From the NCBI RefSeq assembly GCF_017114985.1, contig NZ_JABXKP010000075.1, positions 62,001-126,000 of the forward strand: a stretch of DNA of 64,000 nt, written 5' to 3'. Positions 60,318 through 64,000 of this stretch are shown in pieces. Origin of the DNA: Nostoc sp. JL33. Its GTDB lineage: Bacteria > Cyanobacteriota > Cyanobacteriia > Cyanobacteriales > Nostocaceae. The notes below the pieces were generated by a model, which searched no databases, was not told the DNA's origin, and saw nothing but the letters and a program-made list of their open reading frames with translations. The translations under genes were made by a program, and so were the position numbers. Position 1 is the stretch's first letter. Every line of letters starts with the position of its first letter.

Positions 60318-61047
60318 GACTTTTCCTCCTAAAAATACACAACAAATTTTAATTTCAGTGATCTCTCGCTTTTGGCGAGTAAAGTAATTCGTTTCTCAGT
60401 GATATTCACTATATAAAAACTAATTGGGAAAATGAGCATTTATTTACTAAACTTTACAGTTAATTTTTTGTAATTATGAATTTAAAGTCAAATTTATATC
60501 TATTAAAAAAACTTGTTTTTCGCATCCGCCTTGAGGTATAGAACCTAAAAGTATGAGCTTTTAACCTTGATCCCCAGGATATTGCTCCTATTTAACTTAA
60601 CATTTCTTATAAAAATCAGTAGTGCTTCTCATAATTCATAGATGGGCTGAATAAATGATTTAATCGTATTTGTGCTGTTAATTGCTGGCAATCCGTGTCG
60701 ATGCCAGGGATAAATTTCTCATCTAAGCCATGAGAATATTCATGTTTGGACAATAGTATTATAACATACTAAAAATCTATGTACATTCACTGGTGTATTT
60801 TGAGTCCTCATGTGTGTTAAACCTGGTTAGATACGTTAAATAATTTCTCTAAATCTTCTGAGTAGTAGAATTATAGGAAAAAAAAGATACAAAGTGAGGT
60901 CGATAAAATGGATTGACCGTGGTTTTAGAGTTTCAATCGCCTCCGATCACCGCCGGGGCTTGCACGCAAGTATTCTCCAAAAGTCATCGAAGCAAGTGAC
61001 TTGACTTCTCGCTAATTCAACTTTTTAACTGCCAAATTTTAAGATAT
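60318..61047. other. Intergenic, AT-rich
   Basis: Upstream region shared by the divergent membrane-protein and pilT genes. No open frame, clear repeat or RNA gene recognised. Confidence 0.5.
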
Positions 61048-62358
61048 ATGACAGAATCACAATCTCAATTAAATTCTAACCCCGTTACCGGACGTAACCT
61101 GCCACCAATGCCGCCACCAATGCCGCCACCAATGCCGCCACCAATGCCGCCACCAATGCCAACCTCTAGTACGCAGAGGCAGATGACACAAACATTGGAT
61201 ATGTCAATGGATAGGAGCGCCAACGCACCTGTTGCAGGTCATCGTCCGGGTAGTGCACCGCCAATACCTAATTCAGTTCGCCTTCAAAACAGCACTCCAC
61301 AACTGACATTAGCGCAGTTAATCAGGCTAGCTTACGATCAGGGATATTCTGACTTGCACTTGGGTGTAGGTGAACTACCCCGCTTCCGCAGCCGAGGAGA
61401 AATTCAATCAACGGATTATCCAGAAACAGATAAAGAAACTTTCATGAATTGGTTGCGGGAGGTGATGAGTGAGGGGGAAATTCAGCGCTTTGAAGAAACC
61501 TTAGAATTTGACGGAGCAACTCAGTATGACTTTGCTCGCGTGCGGATTAATGTTTTTGGCTCCCTCAGAGGGCCTGCAATGGTGTTGCGGTTGATTCCAC
61601 TGAAAATCTTAACTATGGAACAGTTGAATTTACCCCCAATTTTTCGGGATATTTGTCATTATCACAAAGGTTTAATTTTGGTGACTGGGCCTACTGGTTC
61701 TGGTAAGTCCACCACAATGGCAGCGATGGTTGACTACATCAATAAGGAGATGGCCAAGCATATCATCACCATTGAAGACCCGATAGAATTTGTCCATCAA
61801 AGCCGCAAGTCTTTAGTCAAACAACGGGAAGTGGGAATGCACACCCGGAAATTTGACAACGCTTTGAAAGCAGCTTTGCGGGAAGACCCAGATTTGATTC
61901 TAGTAGGGGAAATGCGGGATAAGGAAACAGTTAACACTGCCCTAAAAGCCGCTCAGACTGGTCACTTAGTCATGGGAACTCTGCACACCAATAGCGCTGT
62001 TAAAACCATTGAGCGGATTCTCAATCTCTTCTCTGGTGACGAACAAGATGCAATGCGAGTGGCAATTTCTGAGTCTTTAGTGTCAGTAATTGCCCAAGGT
62101 TTGTGTCGCACAACTGACGGTAAGCGGGCTGCTTTCCACGATGTATTGATCAATACTGAGGCTATTAAAGAATGGATCAAAGACGGTAAGTATGATGAAA
62201 TTGGCGAGTTGATGAAACAAGCTGGCTTTGATGGCATGATTACGATGAATCAGTCATTGCTCAATCTCTATCAAGAGGGTCGCATCACTGAAGAAACTGC
62301 TTTGGAAATGTCACCAACTCCTAACGAAATGGCGCAGTTTCTCCGAGGTCGAGTTTAA
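61048..62358 (+). CDS. pilT: Type IV pilus retraction ATPase PilT
   Basis: 436 residues, longer than the typical 340-370 because of an N-terminal extension with five PPMP units (residues 19-38) and a polar stretch. The core begins LTLAQLIRLAYDQGYSDLHL. Walker A VTGPTGSGKSTTMAAM; Asp box TIEDPIEFVHQ; Walker B DPDLILVGEMRDKETV; His box GHLVMGTLHTNSAVKTIERI; the C-terminal ITMNQSLLNLYQEGRI. It powers retraction of type IV pili for twitching or DNA uptake. Genes pilB and pilC are not adjacent, as they would be in the main pilus cluster, so this may be a second PilT. Confidence 0.93.
   Translation: MTESQSQLNSNPVTGRNLPPMPPPMPPPMPPPMPPPMPTSSTQRQMTQTLDMSMDRSANAPVAGHRPGSAPPIPNSVRLQNSTPQLTLAQLIRLAYDQGYSDLHLGVGELPRFRSRGEIQSTDYPETDKETFMNWLREVMSEGEIQRFEETLEFDGATQYDFARVRINVFGSLRGPAMVLRLIPLKILTMEQLNLPPIFRDICHYHKGLILVTGPTGSGKSTTMAAMVDYINKEMAKHIITIEDPIEFVHQSRKSLVKQREVGMHTRKFDNALKAALREDPDLILVGEMRDKETVNTALKAAQTGHLVMGTLHTNSAVKTIERILNLFSGDEQDAMRVAISESLVSVIAQGLCRTTDGKRAAFHDVLINTEAIKEWIKDGKYDEIGELMKQAGFDGMITMNQSLLNLYQEGRITEETALEMSPTPNEMAQFLRGRV
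61102..61161. repeat. 12-bp minisatellite in pilT
   Basis: Five copies of CCACCAATGCCG encode the PPMP units in PilT. In-frame and likely to vary in copy number. Confidence 0.9.
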
Positions 62359-62399
62359 GATAGGGCATTGGGAAAAAGGAGGCAGAAGTTCTTTAATGC

Positions 62400-62530
62400 A
62401 AGAATTTTGTTAGCGCAGCCTCAACTCTTCTCTACCTTGGGCTACGCCTTCGTAGAGGCTCCGCCAACGAGTCCGCGTAGAGAGCGTGTCTGTCTGCGAC
62501 ACGCTATTCGCGTTCGTAGAGAGCGTCATT
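62400..62530. repeat. GCGTAGAGAGCG mosaic repeat
   Basis: A patchwork of CTTCTCTACC, GGCTACGCCTTCGTAGAGGC, CGCGTAGAGAGCGTGTC and TTCGCGTTCGTAGAGAGCGT, all pieces of the dispersed family described at 1276-1327. It fills most of the pilT to KaiB-like gap. Confidence 0.7.
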
Positions 62531-62661
62531 TTGAATGCGTGAATTGATTTCTCCCTGATCCTCCAGTTCCCAATTCCAAATATCTTTCTGATCCTGGTTG
62601 CGGTTATAGCTAAGGTAAAAGGTAAAAGAGAGAATTTTTTACTTTTAGCTTCCTAGCCTCT

Positions 62662-63429
62662 GTGAATAACTTGACGACAAACAAACTATCTACGCCCCAG
62701 TTGTTTAAAGGCATTGCGCTATTTACACCTGGAGGAGATTTAATTTATTGCATCGACCCTAGCAAGCAAGGCCGATGGCACTTGCATTTGTGCTCGGCTT
62801 TGCAAGAAATCCTAGATTTGCCAGAGCCGCCGCACTTTTTAGTGCCTTGTTACACTGCAACTATTGACCACTGGTTAGATCCGCGCACTCAACAAGTGCG
62901 AACTTTTGCTGAAGCTTATCCGGCTGTAATTAGACATCAAACTTTGCTTAATGCCATTTTCGGCACAGGGGAGTTAGTATGGCAAGCAGCTCCCTGGCAA
63001 GAGGGGTTGTGCGATCGCATGCTGTTAACAACTTATCGTTCTTCATTTGGGCAGCTTTGGGAAGATCACGATTTAATTGTGCGTCTAGACCTTTCTGAAC
63101 CTGTGCCAAAATACCACCAGCCAGTAATAGTACAAAAAAAGGAAGCAATCACACAAGGCTATGTTCTGCGCTTGTTTGTTGCTGGACATAGCAGTACCAC
63201 CGAACGCATTCTCCAAAATTTACACGAATTATTAGAGCGATCGCTCGGACATCCTTATACTCTGAAGGTGATTGATGTTTTAACTCATCCTGAACAGGCA
63301 GAACTCAATCAGGTTTCTGCAACTCCTACCCTTGTCAAGGTTTGGCCTCACCCAATTCGGCGAATCGTTGGAGAGTTGGATCATGTAGAAAAGATTTTAC
63401 AGATGTTAGCTACTAAGGAAAATTTTTAA
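62662..63429 (+). CDS. KaiB-domain protein with N-terminal extension
   Basis: 255 residues from GTG 62662. Residues about 165-250 match the KaiB fold: YVLRLFVAGHSSTTERILQN, YTLKVIDVLTHPEQAELNQV, SATPTLVKVWPHPIRRIVGE. The first 160 residues form a separate domain (LFKGIALFTPGGDLIYCIDP, HFLVPCYTATIDHWLDPRTQ) that I do not recognise but that recurs with KaiB-like domains in filamentous cyanobacteria. It is not the classic 100-residue KaiB clock protein and no kaiA or kaiC is adjacent. It may bind KaiC or a KaiC-like partner, as SasA does through its similar domain. Confidence 0.8.
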   Translation: MNNLTTNKLSTPQLFKGIALFTPGGDLIYCIDPSKQGRWHLHLCSALQEILDLPEPPHFLVPCYTATIDHWLDPRTQQVRTFAEAYPAVIRHQTLLNAIFGTGELVWQAAPWQEGLCDRMLLTTYRSSFGQLWEDHDLIVRLDLSEPVPKYHQPVIVQKKEAITQGYVLRLFVAGHSSTTERILQNLHELLERSLGHPYTLKVIDVLTHPEQAELNQVSATPTLVKVWPHPIRRIVGELDHVEKILQMLATKENF

Positions 63430-63953
63430 GTTTTATAACGATTACATCATAACTGGGAGTGCATAGGCGTAGCCCAACTCAGATATCGCTTTCAGGTCAG
63501 CTAGATACAGTTTGATGTAAAATCGTGGCGAATTGAGGGTTAAAAGTGAAACGCAGAGGTTATGTGGCAGTTGTTAAAGCTATAGGCGCAGGGATATTAG
63601 TATTTACCAGTTAAAAGTGAAACGCAGAGGTTATGTGGCAGTTGTTTTCGCTAGGAATGGAATGAAAGCCTATACTAAACTCATTGATAGTCAGCCGCTT
63701 TGCAATCAGACTAGTTTTTTTGCCAAGTGCGCGAATGGGTAGGTGTTGGTGAAGGGGTGACTACAAAAATGGCTGAATTGCCCTACATGCAAAGACTTAA
63801 ACGCTGTAGCATCTTTAAACCATCCGCGCATCTTATGTAGACGGACTTTCAGCTATTTACAGCTAGCACAATTGCCACTCCTCATGTTATGATTCTTCTA
63901 TTCGCGCTATTGAACCTTGAAAACCAAATAACACACGGCTTTCAGACGCCTGC
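63430..63953. other. Intergenic with 37-bp direct repeat and probable CRISPR leader
   Basis: A 37-bp sequence (starting GTTAAAAGTGAAACGCAGAG) occurs at 63539-63575 and exactly again at 63610-63646. The last 100 bp, with GAACCTTGAAAACCAAATAA and CAGACGCCTGC, look like a cyanobacterial CRISPR leader. Short broken frames only (for example VKRRGYVAVVKAIGAGILVF). Confidence 0.5.
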
Positions 63954-64000
63954 ATCGCAATCAACTAAAATCCCTATTAGGGATTGAAACCTATGTCAAA
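63954..64000 (+). CRISPR. First repeat of a probable CRISPR array, cut by window end
   Basis: The 37-nt stretch 63954-63990 ends ACTAAAATCCCTATTAGGGA then TTGAAAC. AATCCCTATTAGGGATT is the hairpin and ATTGAAAC the 3' tag of the 37-nt repeats common in Nostocales arrays. Bases 63991-64000 would begin the first spacer. Only one repeat is visible, and its first bases (ATCGCAA) deviate from the usual GTTGCAA, so array status needs the next sequence. No cas gene in the window. Confidence 0.65.

Noticed and set aside
63539..63646. Two-unit CRISPR array with a different repeat
   Set aside because: Only two copies, no hairpin, no typical GAAAC end, and coding-like content; kept only as a curiosity.

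Overview
The window looks like chromosomal DNA from a filamentous, Nostoc-like cyanobacterium. The evidence is frequent GCGATCGC (HIP1) octamers, many cyanobacterial small dispersed repeats, AT-rich spacers, and typical gene families (CHASE2/DUF928 pair, Uma2 nucleases, a KaiB-like protein, PilT, Crp/Fnr paralogues, a PAS-poor histidine kinase set). No tRNA or rRNA gene was recognised.

Layout. 1-2.0 kb: the end of a CHASE2 membrane protein and a DUF928 protein. 2.1-2.4 kb: a MITE-like element. 2.5-3.9 kb: an AI-2E/PerM transporter with a small membrane protein. 4.0-6.9 kb: two intact Uma2 genes, a frameshifted Uma2 and an Uma2 scrap, with a double-glycine-leader protein among them. 7.0-11.9 kb: tandem repeat, WD40 protein, hydrolase and NAD-binding protein. 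11.9-19.2 kb, all minus strand: a molybdenum aldehyde oxidoreductase operon (paoABC type), a Rieske oxygenase, YjbQ and an aminotransferase. 19.3-24.4 kb: repeats, a GGDEF remnant, TPR protein, acetyltransferase and an ABC exporter. 24.9-32.1 kb: acetoacetate-decarboxylase-like protein, a TnpB/RHH transposable element, dnaK, an SDR protein and an IS200/IS605 relic. 32.4-37.4 kb: three histidine kinases. 37.6-42.9 kb: murE, a glutaredoxin-like protein, gene remnants and an atzG-DUF4328-atzE cluster. 43.0-47.7 kb: a hairpin array, a GMC oxidoreductase and a B12-dependent ribonucleotide reductase split by an intron. 48-52.6 kb: redox/detoxification enzymes. 53.6-56.7 kb: three tandem Crp/Fnr regulators and a receiver protein. 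57.1-63.4 kb: MITE-like elements, an SH3b/peptidoglycan-binding protein, wecB, a membrane protein, pilT and a KaiB-domain protein. The window ends in the first repeat of a probable CRISPR array.

The strongest discovery is a 288-nt group I intron (46339-46626) in the adenosylcobalamin-dependent ribonucleotide reductase gene, placed directly after the codons of the conserved NPCG active-site motif. P1, P2, P3, P7, P10 and two 3' hairpins can be paired by eye, and removing it gives one continuous 773-residue protein. The second is a convergent pair of histidine kinases with complementary defects: one keeps the phospho-acceptor His but has lost ATP-binding motifs, the other keeps the ATPase but has Gln in place of the His. 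The third is the number of genes here carrying in-frame pieces of dispersed repeats or palindromes (DUF928, TnpB, RHH protein, two histidine kinases, glutaredoxin-like protein, AtzE, NrdJ).

Limits: family calls come from motif recognition without database searches. Repeat boundaries are by eye.
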